Below, in pieces: positions 15,510 to 24,216 of a stretch of DNA of 64,000 nt (position 1 is its first letter; the number at the start of each line of letters is the position of its first letter). Made by a program: the position numbers and the translations under genes. The DNA comes from Eggerthella timonensis (GTDB lineage: Bacteria > Actinomycetota > Coriobacteriia > Coriobacteriales > Eggerthellaceae): assembly GCF_900184265.1 (NCBI RefSeq), contig NZ_FXXA01000002.1:620001-684000 (forward strand), written 5' to 3'. The notes beneath the pieces were generated by a model, which did not search any database, was not told where the DNA came from, and saw only the letters and a list, made by a program, of their open reading frames with translations.

Positions 15510-15678
15510 CGAATGCACAAAAATGCACGCTGTGAAGCTTCCGGAGCTGCAAACGGCGGGCCGAGCGAGTTTGCGGTGGATGAAACCCCAGGTGGTGCAA
15601 ACGGCTCGTCGTTCCTTGCGGCGAAACGGCGCCCTAACACGCTCGAGGAGCTTCGCAGCGTGCATTTTCGTGCATTCG
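15510..15678 (-). repeat. Long-arm hairpin element E
   Basis: The longest arms of the family, 38 bases (15510-15547 and 15641-15678), are complementary at 33 positions (CGAATGCAC at the outer end). Read on the minus strand, the interior contains ACCTGGGGTTTCATCC (around 15596-15581), matching the GACCnGGnnTTTC core, but the upstream GAAAA block is missing. It is the most divergent member. Confidence 0.65.
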
Positions 15679-15713
15679 CGACCCGTTTCGCATGCCTTCC
15701 GGCGTTATGCGAA

Positions 15714-15729
15714 TGTTTCACGTGAAACA
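15714..15729. promoter_or_regulatory. parS: parS site (exact)
   Basis: TGTTTCACGTGAAACA within a longer 24-bp perfect palindrome that starts CGAATGTTTC and ends GAAACATTCG. The same 24-bp form recurs at 32210-32233. Confidence 0.87.
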
Positions 15730-15842
15730 TTCGTTCCCGTTGCGGGGTGTTGACAGGCTCCGTTACTCAGCCTCGGCGCGGGCGGGCGCGCATACGATGG
15801 GTCGGAACGCGTCCTAATCCAACGTAGAAAGCGAGGCTTCTT

Positions 15843-16424
15843 ATGACGAAGACTGCAAAATGGTCGATGATCGGCGTGCTTGCCGCCCTGGTGCTGGCGT
15901 TGTTCGCCGTCGCCGGTTGCTCGAGCGACAACAACGCGGCCACGGACAACAGCGCCAGCAACGACGCCGCCGGCCAGAACGAAAGCCAGGACAACAACGG
16001 CGGCGGCGACAACGCCAACAGCGACAACAACGCCAACGACGACGCGAACGAGACGGGCGACGGCACCGTGCTCAAGGTCTCGAACGGCTGGGTAGCCTAT
16101 TCCCAGGGCGACATGCTTGCGCTGCTCGATTCCGACGCGAACGTCGAATACCAGTGGACGGCCGAGGTTGACGGCAACACCGTGCTGAAGGACACCGACG
16201 CCGACATCCCGTCCTCCGACTACAACGACCAGAACGCCAACGACGTGGTAGGCTCGGCCGGCATGCACGTGTTCGGCTTCCTGGCCGACGACCAGAACAA
16301 CGGCGAATCCACCATCACGATGAAGCTGGCGAACACGTCTGACGCGAACGACGTGAAGACGACCATCGTGGTGAAGGCGACAGTGGAGAACGGCGCGTTC
16401 ACGAACGTGAGCGTCCAGGAATAG
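15843..16424 (+). CDS. Secreted lipoprotein, degenerate chagasin-like (I42) domain
   Basis: 193 residues. A signal peptide ends in the lipobox VAGC, after which ~50 residues are almost only Asn, Asp, Gly and Ser (a flexible tether). The C-terminal ~120 residues resemble the paralogue immediately downstream: EYQWTAEVDG aligns with its GYEWTYQIDG, and both end TTVENGAFT or ATVENGAFT. The NPTTGY loop that enters the protease active site in chagasin-type inhibitors is absent here, so inhibition of papain-like cysteine proteases is doubtful. Likely anchored to the outer face of the membrane. The two genes are tandem duplicates separated by 73 bases. Confidence 0.75.
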   Translation: MTKTAKWSMIGVLAALVLALFAVAGCSSDNNAATDNSASNDAAGQNESQDNNGGGDNANSDNNANDDANETGDGTVLKVSNGWVAYSQGDMLALLDSDANVEYQWTAEVDGNTVLKDTDADIPSSDYNDQNANDVVGSAGMHVFGFLADDQNNGESTITMKLANTSDANDVKTTIVVKATVENGAFTNVSVQE

Positions 16425-16435
16425 CGCATTCCCCG

Positions 16436-16441
16436 TATAAT
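16436..16441 (+). promoter_or_regulatory. -10 element for the second lipoprotein gene
   Basis: TATAAT 12 bases after the upstream stop codon, inside a CCCCG/CGGGG inverted repeat (16431-16447). It suggests that the second copy is transcribed separately. Confidence 0.5.
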
Positions 16442-16497
16442 GCGGGGGACGGCGCGGCAACGCGCGCGTCAAAAGGCACGACGAAGGGAGCGACGCT

Positions 16498-16923
16498 ATG
16501 AAGAAGCATCTGAAACTCGCGCTGGTCGGGGTGTGCATGGCGGCTTTCGTCGCGCTTGCCGCGGGATGCGCGTCCGCGGGCTCGGAGGTGGAGATCACCC
16601 AGGGCTCGGCGAAATTCAGCCAGGGCGCTCTGGAGGTCAAGCTGGACGCGAATCCCACAACGGGATACGAGTGGACCTACCAGATCGACGGCGAGGGCGT
16701 GCAGCCCGACGGCGACGAGTTCATCCCCGCGAGCGACGGCGCTCAGCCCAAAACGGGCGAGGGCGGCGTGCACACCTTCAACTTCAAGGCCGACGGATCG
16801 GGCGAGGCCGCCATCACGTTCACGTATGCGCGCTCGTGGGAGGCTTCCGACGACGACCAGACGGTCGTGCTCAAGACGACGGTCGAAAACGGCGCGTTCA
16901 CGAAGGTCGAAGAGCAGGCCTAA
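16498..16923 (+). CDS. Chagasin-like (inhibitor I42) lipoprotein
   Basis: 141 residues: signal peptide with lipobox LAAGC (residues ~21-25) and a single inhibitor I42 domain. The three loops that contact the protease in chagasin are recognisable: NPTTGYEW, GGVHTFNF and the Arg-aromatic loop (YARSWE in place of RPW). I42 proteins inhibit papain-like (C1) cysteine proteases; an outer-face lipoprotein could guard the cell against host or competitor proteases, or restrain an endogenous one. AAGGGAG precedes ATG 16498. It has its own -10 and shares a terminator hairpin with the convergent ABC genes. Confidence 0.82.
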   Translation: MKKHLKLALVGVCMAAFVALAAGCASAGSEVEITQGSAKFSQGALEVKLDANPTTGYEWTYQIDGEGVQPDGDEFIPASDGAQPKTGEGGVHTFNFKADGSGEAAITFTYARSWEASDDDQTVVLKTTVENGAFTKVEEQA

Positions 16924-16929
16924 CGCGCA

Positions 16930-16958
16930 GGGAGGGGCGGCAGCGCGCCGTCCCTCCC
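16930..16958. terminator. Bidirectional hairpin between convergent genes
   Basis: GGGAGGG-GCGGC pairs with GCCG-TCCCTCCC across 16930-16958, between stop codons at 16923 and 16965. There is no T-tract on either side. Confidence 0.55.
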
Positions 16959-16964
16959 AAGTCG

Positions 16965-17762
16965 CTAGATGCTGAGGTTGCGGCGGTCGAACACCGCCAC
17001 TGCCGCGGCGAACAGCGCCACCGCGCTCGCGGCCAGTGCAATCGCGCCGCCGACTGCCGACGCGTCGCCTGCGGCCAAGCCGTAGTAGTCGAACAGCGTC
17101 AAGGGGTTGACGTTCTCCAGGAACTCGAACTTGTCGCCCACCTTCGACACCATCTGCATGAGGAAGAACAGGATGCAAAGGCCGCCGCCCGCCCACAGAG
17201 CCGCCGTGGCGTTCGAAAACAGGCAGGCCGACAGGAAGCACAGGCCCGCGATAGCCAGCCACAGCGCGAACAGCCCCGCGTTCACCTGCAACAACGCCTG
17301 CATGTCCAGCTCGCCGGGGAACAGAGTCTCGGCGAATCCCACCTCGAGCGCCGTAACCGCCACCATGAGGGCGGCAAGGATAGCCACCATCACGCCGATC
17401 ATCGTGCATGCGATGCGCGTGCGGCTGTTCGGCGTTGCCAGCAGGTACGCCATCGCGCCGCGATCGAGGTAGCGCACCATCAGCTTGTTCACCATAATCA
17501 GGATCAGCACGAGGATGAAGATGGTCAGCAGGAACCCGTACAGGTAGTTCAGCATGAAGTCGATAAGGGTGGTGGCCTGCGTCGACATGCCGAATGCGGC
17601 GAACACCTCGGGCATGCTCTGCATCATGAGATCGAGGCTCTCGCCCAGCTCGGGATCGAACATGCTCACGATCATGCCGATGTACATAGCCAGCACCGCG
17701 GCGATGATGCCGCTGACGAACAGGTTGGCGCGCAGCTCCTTCGCGAACAGCGTCTTATTCAT
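16965..17762 (-). CDS. ABC-2-type transporter permease
   Basis: 265 residues with six hydrophobic helices and the N-terminal MNKTLFAKELRANLF typical of ABC-2 export permeases. Its first codon lies inside the last codons of the ATPase gene (8-base overlap), so the two are translationally coupled. With the ATPase it probably forms a homodimeric exporter of a drug, lipid or peptide; the substrate is unknown. Last gene of the tetR-ATPase-permease operon. Confidence 0.85.
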   Translation of the reverse strand: MNKTLFAKELRANLFVSGIIAAVLAMYIGMIVSMFDPELGESLDLMMQSMPEVFAAFGMSTQATTLIDFMLNYLYGFLLTIFILVLILIMVNKLMVRYLDRGAMAYLLATPNSRTRIACTMIGVMVAILAALMVAVTALEVGFAETLFPGELDMQALLQVNAGLFALWLAIAGLCFLSACLFSNATAALWAGGGLCILFFLMQMVSKVGDKFEFLENVNPLTLFDYYGLAAGDASAVGGAIALAASAVALFAAAVAVFDRRNLSI

Positions 17763-18711
17763 GGGAGCCTCCTTTCAACCCCGACCTGCGGTTCGACGCG
17801 TCGCCGAAGGTGCCGTACAGGTGCATGAACAGCTCTTCGAGCGTCTGCTCGCGCGCGGTGAGATCGACGATCTCGTACGCGGCCAGGTCCTTCACGAACG
17901 CGTCGAGGTTGCCGGACACGGCCGTTTCCACGCTGGTCGTCCCCTGTTTCTGCACGCTGACACCGGTGTCGCGGTGGGCCGCCGCGTAGCGGTCGCGCGC
18001 GGCCTCGTCGGCAAACGTGACGACGAACATGCGCTTGCGCGACTTCCGCACGTCGTCCATGCGCTCTACGGCGGCCAGCTTGCCCCCGCGGATGAACGCC
18101 ACCCGATCGCACGTGCGCTCGACCTCCTCGAACAGGTGCGACGACAGCAAGATGGTGGTGCCGCGGCGCTTCTCTTCCAGCACGAGGTCGATGAAGCGGC
18201 TCTGCATGAGGGGGTCGAGGCCGCTCGTGGGCTCGTCGAGCAGGACGATGTCGGGCGAGGCCATGAACGCGCAGACCAGCCCCACTTTCTGCTTCGTGCC
18301 CTTCGACATCTTGCGAATGCGCCGCGCGGGATCCAGCTCGAAGTACTCGATCAGCTGCTCCATGCGCGTGCGGTCGCGCAGCTTCTTCATGCGCGCCATG
18401 AATTCCAGGAACGCCGCGCCGGTCATCTCGTCCATGCAGGCGATTTCGCCGGGCAGGTAGCCCAGGTGCTCCTGGATGCGGGCGCGCTGGCTGAAGCAGT
18501 TCAGGCCGTTGATGTTCACGGTGCCCTCATCAGGGCGGATGAAGCCCATGAGGTTGCGCATGGTCACCGTCTTGCCGGCGCCGTTCGGTCCCAAAAAGCC
18601 GAACACCTCGCCCCGCTCCACGGCAAACGACACGCCGAACACGCCGCGCCCGCTTCCGTAATCTTTCTTGAGCCCCTCGATCGCAATCGCGGGGCCGATT
18701 GTTGCGCTCAT
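17755..18711 (-). CDS. ABC transporter ATP-binding protein
   Basis: 318 residues. Walker A GPNGAGKT, a modified signature MSKGTKQKVGL in place of LSGGQ, Walker B VLLDEPTSGLDP and the switch LSSHLFEEVERTCD are all in place; a ~90-residue C-terminal extension follows, as in multidrug/antibiotic exporters of the DrrA/CcmA type. Start 18711 is set by AGGAGG 7 bases upstream and overlaps the tetR stop as ATGA. It powers the permease encoded next. Confidence 0.93.
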   Translation of the reverse strand: MSATIGPAIAIEGLKKDYGSGRGVFGVSFAVERGEVFGFLGPNGAGKTVTMRNLMGFIRPDEGTVNINGLNCFSQRARIQEHLGYLPGEIACMDEMTGAAFLEFMARMKKLRDRTRMEQLIEYFELDPARRIRKMSKGTKQKVGLVCAFMASPDIVLLDEPTSGLDPLMQSRFIDLVLEEKRRGTTILLSSHLFEEVERTCDRVAFIRGGKLAAVERMDDVRKSRKRMFVVTFADEAARDRYAAAHRDTGVSVQKQGTTSVETAVSGNLDAFVKDLAAYEIVDLTAREQTLEELFMHLYGTFGDASNRRSGLKGGSHE

Positions 18712-19358
18712 CGGTATTCCTCCTTGTACGAATAGGCTTTCAGCATGTCGCACCAGCGGTACATCTCGTCCAGCATCGCATCCATGTCGAGGCGCTGATG
18801 CAGGGCGCGCTGCTGGTGCAGGTAGCCGTCAGCCAGCCAAATCAGCAGGTCGAGCACGTACTTCGGGTCGATGTCGTCGCGGAACCGGTCAAACCGCACG
18901 TTCTTGAAGTACGTGGAGAACATCAGGTCGATTTGCCGCTGCGTCCAGCTGTCCATCGTGTCCTTGATGTCTTTGTGCTCCGGGTAGAAGGCCCGGACGG
19001 AGAACTCCAGCAGGTAGGGGAAACGCGAAAGCACCTTGCGCTTGGTTTCAGCTGCGTACACGAGCAGATCGAAGAAATCGTCGATCTCGTAGAATCCGTC
19101 GTCCACCACCAGATCGGACACCTTCTCCATGAGGTGCTCCATGAGGTAGAGGTACAGCTCCTTCTTGTTCTTGAAGTAGAAGAACAGAAGGCCCTTCGAG
19201 ATGCCAGCGCGTCGTGCGATGTCCTCGGTCGAAGCGCTTTTGTAGTCGCATCGACCGAACGTTTCCACGGCGGCGTTGACGATAGCCTCGCGTCGCTGTT
19301 CGGGGAGGTTCTCGAACTTGCTGAAGTCCGCATGCCCCCTATCGTCCGTTGCGCTCAT
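18708..19358 (-). CDS. TetR-family repressor of the ABC exporter
   Basis: 216 residues. The N-terminal TetR HTH reads RREAIVNAAVETFG, then STEDIARRAGISKGLLFFYF with KNKKELYLYL; the C-terminal ~140 residues are the ligand-binding helices. First gene of the operon, ATGA overlap with the ATPase. GGGAGG lies 8 bases before the start. A perfect palindrome 32 bases upstream is the likely operator, so the exporter is presumably induced by a ligand that the exporter removes. Confidence 0.93.
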   Translation of the reverse strand: MSATDDRGHADFSKFENLPEQRREAIVNAAVETFGRCDYKSASTEDIARRAGISKGLLFFYFKNKKELYLYLMEHLMEKVSDLVVDDGFYEIDDFFDLLVYAAETKRKVLSRFPYLLEFSVRAFYPEHKDIKDTMDSWTQRQIDLMFSTYFKNVRFDRFRDDIDPKYVLDLLIWLADGYLHQQRALHQRLDMDAMLDEMYRWCDMLKAYSYKEEYR

Positions 19359-19389
19359 TGCCGCCGCCTCCCTTCCTGCCGCTCTGCGG

Positions 19390-19411
19390 CCGTTGACCGC
19401 TCGGTCAACGG
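19390..19411. promoter_or_regulatory. Palindromic operator upstream of tetR
   Basis: CCGTTGACCG, CT, CGGTCAACGG: two perfect 10-bp arms around a 2-bp centre, 32 bases before the TetR start codon. Size and symmetry fit a TetR dimer site. Confidence 0.75.
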
Positions 19412-19547
19412 ATTGGAGATCATGCTACCCCGTTGACTATTTTTTAGAAGGGGGTGAAAGGAGGAAATTTTTCGTCGTCGCCTGCAAGGGGGAAGGCGGC
19501 CCCATTGTCATCCTGCGCGCAAGGCGCCCGCACGCAGCACGTGAACG

Positions 19548-19601
19548 CATTCGCCCCAAACACACGCCTCGTGCGCGTTATGCGTGTGTTTGAGGCGAAT
19601 G
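19548..19601 (-). terminator. Long hairpin downstream of the ABC importer operon
   Basis: CATTCGCCCCAAACACACGC (19548-19567) pairs with GCGTGTGTTTGAGGCGAATG (19582-19601), 19 of 20 positions, with a 14-base loop. It starts ~40 bases past the stop of the ATPase gene. There is no T-tract, so it may stabilise the 3' end rather than terminate. Confidence 0.5.
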
Positions 19602-19641
19602 AGCGTACGCGACGCGACGCATTCGTTGACCTCGCTCGCCG

Positions 19642-20466
19642 CTAGCGTGCGTACACGGTGCGCTTGCGGGTTACCAGGCGGTCGACGAATTCGGTGGCGG
19701 GGCTGCGCAGGATCTCGCAGGGCGGCGCGAACTGCACGGCGCGGCCTGCTTCCATGACCAGCACCTTGTCGCCGAGGTCGAGCGCCTCGTCGATGTCGTG
19801 CGTCACGAACAGCACGGTGATGCCCGTCTGCCGGTGGATGCGTTTGATCTCGTCCTGCAGGCTGCTGCGGGTGATGGCGTCCACGGCGCTGAACGGCTCG
19901 TCGGCCAGCAGGATGTCGGGGCTGGCCGCCAGCGCGCGGGCGATGCCGACGCGCTGCGCCTGGCCGCCCGACAGCTCGGCGGGGTAGCGGTCCATGATGT
20001 CGCGCGGCAGCCCGATGATGTCCATCCACTTCGTTACGGCCGCCTCGGTGCGGCCCCTGTCGCCGCTGTTCAGCAGCGTGGGCACGTACGCGATGTTCTG
20101 CTCCACGCTGAGGTGGGGGAACAGCACGCTGCCTTGGATGGCGTAGCCGATGTTGCGGCGCAGCTCGATGGGATCGACGCTCGACGTGGCCTGCCCGTGT
20201 ACGAGCACGTCGCCCTCGTCGGGCATCACCAGCGCGTTCACCATTTTCAGCAGCGTGGTTTTGCCGCAGCCCGAGCTGCCGATGATGGTGACGAACGCGC
20301 CCTCTTCGATGGCGAGGTCCACGTCGTTCACGGCCACGGCGTCGCCGAAGCGCTTGGTCACCTGCTCGAATGCCACTGCGGGCGCGCACGCGTCGTCCTG
20401 GGCAGCGGCGAAGCCGTCGGCATCGAGGGATTCCGTGCAACGCGTATGCGCGGATGCTGTTTCCAT
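19642..20466 (-). CDS. Glycine betaine/carnitine/choline-type ABC importer, ATPase
   Basis: 274 residues of the OpuCA/ProV type but without C-terminal CBS domains. Walker A GSSGCGKTT, Q-loop AIQGSVLFPHLSV, signature LSGGQAQR, Walker B ILLADEPFSAVD and switch THDIDEALDLGD are intact. It follows the permease/binding-protein gene by one base. The complex would import compatible solutes or choline-like quaternary amines; the lack of CBS domains suggests no ionic-strength gating through the ATPase. Confidence 0.9.
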   Translation of the reverse strand: METASAHTRCTESLDADGFAAAQDDACAPAVAFEQVTKRFGDAVAVNDVDLAIEEGAFVTIIGSSGCGKTTLLKMVNALVMPDEGDVLVHGQATSSVDPIELRRNIGYAIQGSVLFPHLSVEQNIAYVPTLLNSGDRGRTEAAVTKWMDIIGLPRDIMDRYPAELSGGQAQRVGIARALAASPDILLADEPFSAVDAITRSSLQDEIKRIHRQTGITVLFVTHDIDEALDLGDKVLVMEAGRAVQFAPPCEILRSPATEFVDRLVTRKRTVYAR

Positions 20467-20467
20467 G

Positions 20468-22063
20468 CTACATCAGCCCCTTCTCGGTCAAAAACGCATC
20501 GGCCACTGCTTTCGGCTCCTGCCCCTGCGTTTCCACGGCGTTGTTCATGCGCGCCATGTCGGTGTCGGTGATGGCGCCTTGCAGCTTCAGCAGCTCGTCG
20601 CGCAGCTCGGGGTGCTTCTCCAGGGTGTCCTGGCGCACCACGTTGCCGCAGAGGTACGAGGGATAGAAGTGCTGGTCGTCCTCGAGCACCACGAGGCGAT
20701 CGTCGGCCACCTTGCCGTCGGTGGTTGACACGACGATGGCGTCCACCTTGTTCTCGAACAACGCTTGGTACTTCAAGCTGATGTCCATGTCGCGCGTGGT
20801 GCCGAAGTCCATGCCGTAGGCAGCCTGCAAGCCGGGGTAGCCGTCCTGCCGGTCGTAGAAGTCGGGTTCCGCGCCGAAAGCGAGCTCGCCGGCCACGTTC
20901 GCGAGGTCGGAGTACGTGCGCAGTCCGTAGCGTTCGGCCACGTCCTTGCTCACGGCCAGGCCGAACGTGTTGTTGAAGCCGTACATGCCCACCCACGTGA
21001 GATTCAGCTGCGACTCATATTCCTGCTGCATGGTGTCGAACATCGACTCGTCGTAGGTGCTGTCATGCTTCAGCACGGCGTTCCAGCCTGTTCCGGTGTA
21101 CTCGGGGTAGAGGTCGAAGTCGCCCTTCTCCATGCCGGGCTCGATGTTCGACGTACCGCCGCCCACGCCCTGCGTCAGCTCCACGGTGAGATCGGTGTCG
21201 TGCTCGATCAGCGTGTTCAGCATCTCGCCGAGGATGTACTGCTCGGTCATGGGCTTCGTCGCGATGTTCACCACGTTGTCGCCTCCGCCGCGATTCGCGA
21301 ACGCGAAGGCCCCGCCTGCGATCAGCACCACGGCCGCGCCCACGGCTACGACGGCGCCCGTGCGCCGCCGAAAGCCTTGGCCCGCTCCCTTCTGCGTCCC
21401 GGTGCGCTTGCGATGGCGCGCGCTCGACGGCTCGAGGTGGCGGCGCGTCGACTTCTCGGCCAGCCCCAGCAGCAGGTCAACCACGATGGCCAGCAGCGCG
21501 ATCAGCACGCTGCCCGCCAGCGTCATGGCAGGGGCGTTCGTCGTGATGCCGCGGTAGATGGCCACGCCCAGGCCGCCCGCGCCGATGAAGCTGGCGATGC
21601 CGGCCAGCGCGATGGTCATGGTGGCCATGTTGCGGATGCCGCTCATGATGATGGGCGCGGCCAGCGGCAACTCGATGCGGTAGAGCAGCTGGCGGTCGGT
21701 GGAACCCATGCCGCGCGCCGCCTCGATGATGGCGGGGTCGATGGTGGTGAGGCCGGTGTACGTGTTGCGCACCATCGGCAGCAGCGCGTACACGGTGAGC
21801 GCCACGATGGCCGTGAGGTCGCCGATGCCCGTGACGGGAATGAGGAAGCCGAACAGCGCGATGGACGGGATGGTGTACACGAAGTTCACCAGCGCGAGCA
21901 CCGGTTTCGCTCCGCGCCGCCACGCGGCGATGGCGATGCCGAGCGACAACCCGATGAGGGCCGCCAGCGCAATGGATATGAAGGAAATGCCGATATGCTG
22001 CAGAAGAAGGTCGAAAAACCAAGCGCGCTTTTCGACGAGCAAGGCGAACATGGACTCGATCAA
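20468..22063 (-). CDS. Fused permease and substrate-binding protein of an OpuC-type importer
   Basis: 531 residues. The first ~205 residues are an OpuCB-like permease with five to six helices and the EAA-type loop (IEAARGMGSTDRQLL). A basic linker and one further helix (~235-265) lead to a ~270-residue OpuCC-like binding domain (NIATKPMTEQYILGEML, GDFDLYPEYTGTGW, ENKVDAIVVSTTDGKV). The fusion keeps the receptor tethered to the channel, as in OpuABC-type systems. TTG 22063 is the best start, with GAGGAA 5-6 bases upstream; ATG 22051 is an alternative lying too far from it. First gene of a two-gene operon, divergent from citrate synthase. Confidence 0.9.
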   Translation of the reverse strand: MIESMFALLVEKRAWFFDLLLQHIGISFISIALAALIGLSLGIAIAAWRRGAKPVLALVNFVYTIPSIALFGFLIPVTGIGDLTAIVALTVYALLPMVRNTYTGLTTIDPAIIEAARGMGSTDRQLLYRIELPLAAPIIMSGIRNMATMTIALAGIASFIGAGGLGVAIYRGITTNAPAMTLAGSVLIALLAIVVDLLLGLAEKSTRRHLEPSSARHRKRTGTQKGAGQGFRRRTGAVVAVGAAVVLIAGGAFAFANRGGGDNVVNIATKPMTEQYILGEMLNTLIEHDTDLTVELTQGVGGGTSNIEPGMEKGDFDLYPEYTGTGWNAVLKHDSTYDESMFDTMQQEYESQLNLTWVGMYGFNNTFGLAVSKDVAERYGLRTYSDLANVAGELAFGAEPDFYDRQDGYPGLQAAYGMDFGTTRDMDISLKYQALFENKVDAIVVSTTDGKVADDRLVVLEDDQHFYPSYLCGNVVRQDTLEKHPELRDELLKLQGAITDTDMARMNNAVETQGQEPKAVADAFLTEKGLM

Positions 22064-22370
22064 GGGTATTCCTCGCTTTCGCACGCGTTCGCTTCCATTG
22101 TACGGAAGTATTGGTTGGCGACGATGGGGGCGCTGGCGTGTTGCCCAACCGTCATCGGTTGTCGGCATCGCGTTCACCGAACGTGTGGTTTTCCCCGAGT
22201 AACCGACCCGTGTTCATTGCGTAGGGGGCCGCTGCGCTTTATCATAGTAAAGAGAGACGTATTTCCCCATCTGCCATATCCACCAGAGGCCGCACGTTCG
22301 AGGGCGGTCGTCGCGTACATTTCGGCAGTTTGGAAGAGGGGCCGCGCTCGCGCGGCAGGAAGGATGCGCC

Positions 22371-23717
22371 ATGGCTAGTGAAAAGCAGATCGCTCTGTAC
22401 GAGAATTTCAAGGCGATCAACTCTATCGATCCGGCAAGCTACGAGCAGTTCGACGTGAAGCGCGGCTTGCGCAACGCCGACGGTACCGGCGTTATCGCGG
22501 GGCTCACGAACATCGCGAACGTCCACGGCTACGTGGTGTCCGACGGCGAGAAGGTGGCCGACGAGGGCATGCTGCGCTATCGCGGCTACGACGTGTACGA
22601 CCTGCTGGGCACCGATGCCGCCGATCGTCGCTTCAACTTCGAGGAAGTCGCGTACCTCCTGCTCATGGGCGAGCTGCCCACGCAGGAACAGCTGGATCGC
22701 TTCATCGCCGCTCTCGACGCCGAGCGCGAGCTGCCCGACGGATTCACCGCGTCCATGATCATGCGCGACACGCCGCCCGACATCATGAACATGCTGCAGC
22801 GCTGCATCCTGTTGCTGTACGCCTACGACTCCGAAGCCGAGGATCGCTCGCCCGAGCACGAGATCCACACCGCCATCTCGCTCATCTCGCGTCTCCCGCG
22901 CATCATGGTGCTGACCTACTATGCGAAGCAGGCGCGCTTCAACAACGGCTCCATGATCATGCATCGCTTCGTCCCCGGCCAGTCCACGGCTGAGACCATC
23001 CTGTCCATGCTGCGCCCCGACCGCCAGTTCACCGCCGACGAGGCGCGCATGCTCGACATCATGCTGTGCCTGCACGCCGAGCACGGCGGCGGCAACAACT
23101 CCACGTTCACCACGCGGGTGCTGACCTCGTCCGACACCGATCCGTACTCCACGTACGCCGGCGCCATCGGCTCGCTGAAGGGCTGGAAGCACGGCGGCGC
23201 GAACCACCAGGTGCTCGCCATGCAGAAGGAGCTCAAGGAGAACGTGGCCGATTGGTCCGACGAGGGCCAGGTGGCCGACTACCTGGCGAAGATCGTCAAC
23301 AAGGAGGCCTTCGACAACACGGGCCTCGTTTACGGCATGGGCCACGCGGTGTACACGAAGTCCGACCCGCGCGCCATCATCTGCAAGCAGTTCGCCGAGA
23401 AGCTGGCCATGGGCACGGAGTACGAGGCCGAGTACCGCTTGCTCGAGAGCATCGAGCGCCTCGCGCCCGAGGTGATTCTGCGCGAGAAGGGCACGAGCAA
23501 GGACATGTGCGCGAACATCGACATGTACTCCGGCTTCGTGTACTCGATGATGGGCATCCCGGAGGACCTGTTCACGCCGCTGTTCGCGTGCGCGCGCATG
23601 TCCGGCTGGGCCGCGCACCGCTTCGAGGAGATCGTCTCGGGCAAGCGCATCATCCGCCCCGCGTACAAGAGCATCCGCAGCGGCAAGCGCGACTACGTCG
23701 CCATGGGCGACCGCTAG
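22371..23717 (+). CDS. Citrate synthase
   Basis: 448 residues. Condenses acetyl-CoA and oxaloacetate to citrate. Catalytic blocks: HAEHGGGNNSTFTTR (first His), GMGHAVYTKSDPRA (second His with the substrate-binding Arg) and DMYSGFVYSMMGIP (catalytic Asp). The N-terminal extension of ~45 residues and the RYRGYDVYDLL motif match type I-like synthases of anaerobic Firmicutes and Actinobacteria. GGAAGG lies 7 bases before ATG 22371. It is monocistronic with a strong terminator, so other TCA enzymes are not linked; the likely use is the oxidative branch to glutamate. Confidence 0.96.
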   Translation: MASEKQIALYENFKAINSIDPASYEQFDVKRGLRNADGTGVIAGLTNIANVHGYVVSDGEKVADEGMLRYRGYDVYDLLGTDAADRRFNFEEVAYLLLMGELPTQEQLDRFIAALDAERELPDGFTASMIMRDTPPDIMNMLQRCILLLYAYDSEAEDRSPEHEIHTAISLISRLPRIMVLTYYAKQARFNNGSMIMHRFVPGQSTAETILSMLRPDRQFTADEARMLDIMLCLHAEHGGGNNSTFTTRVLTSSDTDPYSTYAGAIGSLKGWKHGGANHQVLAMQKELKENVADWSDEGQVADYLAKIVNKEAFDNTGLVYGMGHAVYTKSDPRAIICKQFAEKLAMGTEYEAEYRLLESIERLAPEVILREKGTSKDMCANIDMYSGFVYSMMGIPEDLFTPLFACARMSGWAAHRFEEIVSGKRIIRPAYKSIRSGKRDYVAMGDR

Positions 23718-23740
23718 GCCGCGCACCCGCAGCGAACGAG

Positions 23741-23756
23741 TGTTTCACGTGAAACA
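23741..23756. promoter_or_regulatory. parS: parS site (exact)
   Basis: TGTTTCACGTGAAACA, extended symmetrically by CGAG on the left and CTCG on the right, 24 bases after the citrate synthase stop. A weaker relative, GGTTTTACGTGAAACT (13 of 16), lies at 23897-23912. Confidence 0.87.
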
Positions 23757-23778
23757 CTCGGGGTGCATCCGATAGAGC

Positions 23779-23815
23779 GCGCTCCTCCCCCTGCTGGGCG
23801 AGGAGCGCGTTTCGG
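23779..23815 (+). terminator. Terminator of citrate synthase
   Basis: GCGCTCCTC (23779-23787) pairs with GAGGAGCGC (23800-23808), followed by GTTTCGGTTT. Confidence 0.75.
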
Positions 23816-24004
23816 TTTCGGCTGCATAGCGTGGGCGTCTGCGAGCCGGGGCCTCGAGTTGCGGTCGCGCGTCAAGCAGGGGAGGGTTCGAACGCCGGTT
23901 TTACGTGAAACTCGTTCGCGAACGCGGGGCCCGTAGCGTCGTCGGGCTTGTCGGCGCGTAAGAAAAGCGCCCGGAGCCGTTGGCTGCCGGGCGCGTCGCA
24001 TTTC

Positions 24005-24092
24005 TGGCGGAGGCGGTAGGATTTGAACCCACGAAGCCTTGCGGCTTAACAGTTTTCAAGACTGCCGCCTTCAACCACTCGGCCACGCCTCC
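24005..24092 (-). tRNA. tRNA-Ser(UGA)
   Basis: Acceptor GGAGGCG/CGCCTCC, anticodon loop CTTGAAA with anticodon TGA, a long variable arm (AAGCCGCAAGGCTT region) typical of class II tRNAs, T-arm GGTTCAAATCC, discriminator G and encoded CCA at 24007-24005. It lies divergent to tadA. Confidence 0.97.
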
Positions 24093-24216
24093 GCATGGGG
24101 TTGCCTCGGGTTCGGCGGGCGAGCGCGCAAGAGCGCCTCGATCCGCATCGTCGCGCGTCGTGCTTTTTCGCGCCGCGTTCCCGAATGCATCGGTAGGATA
24201 CCATATAATAAGCCGC

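Larger units (their letters stand above)
15363..15842. other. Non-coding gap
   Basis: About 480 bases with no gene. It holds hairpin element E (15510-15678) and an exact parS (15714-15729). TTGACA at 15748-15753 has no matching -10 at standard spacing. The rest shows nothing I can name. Confidence 0.6.
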
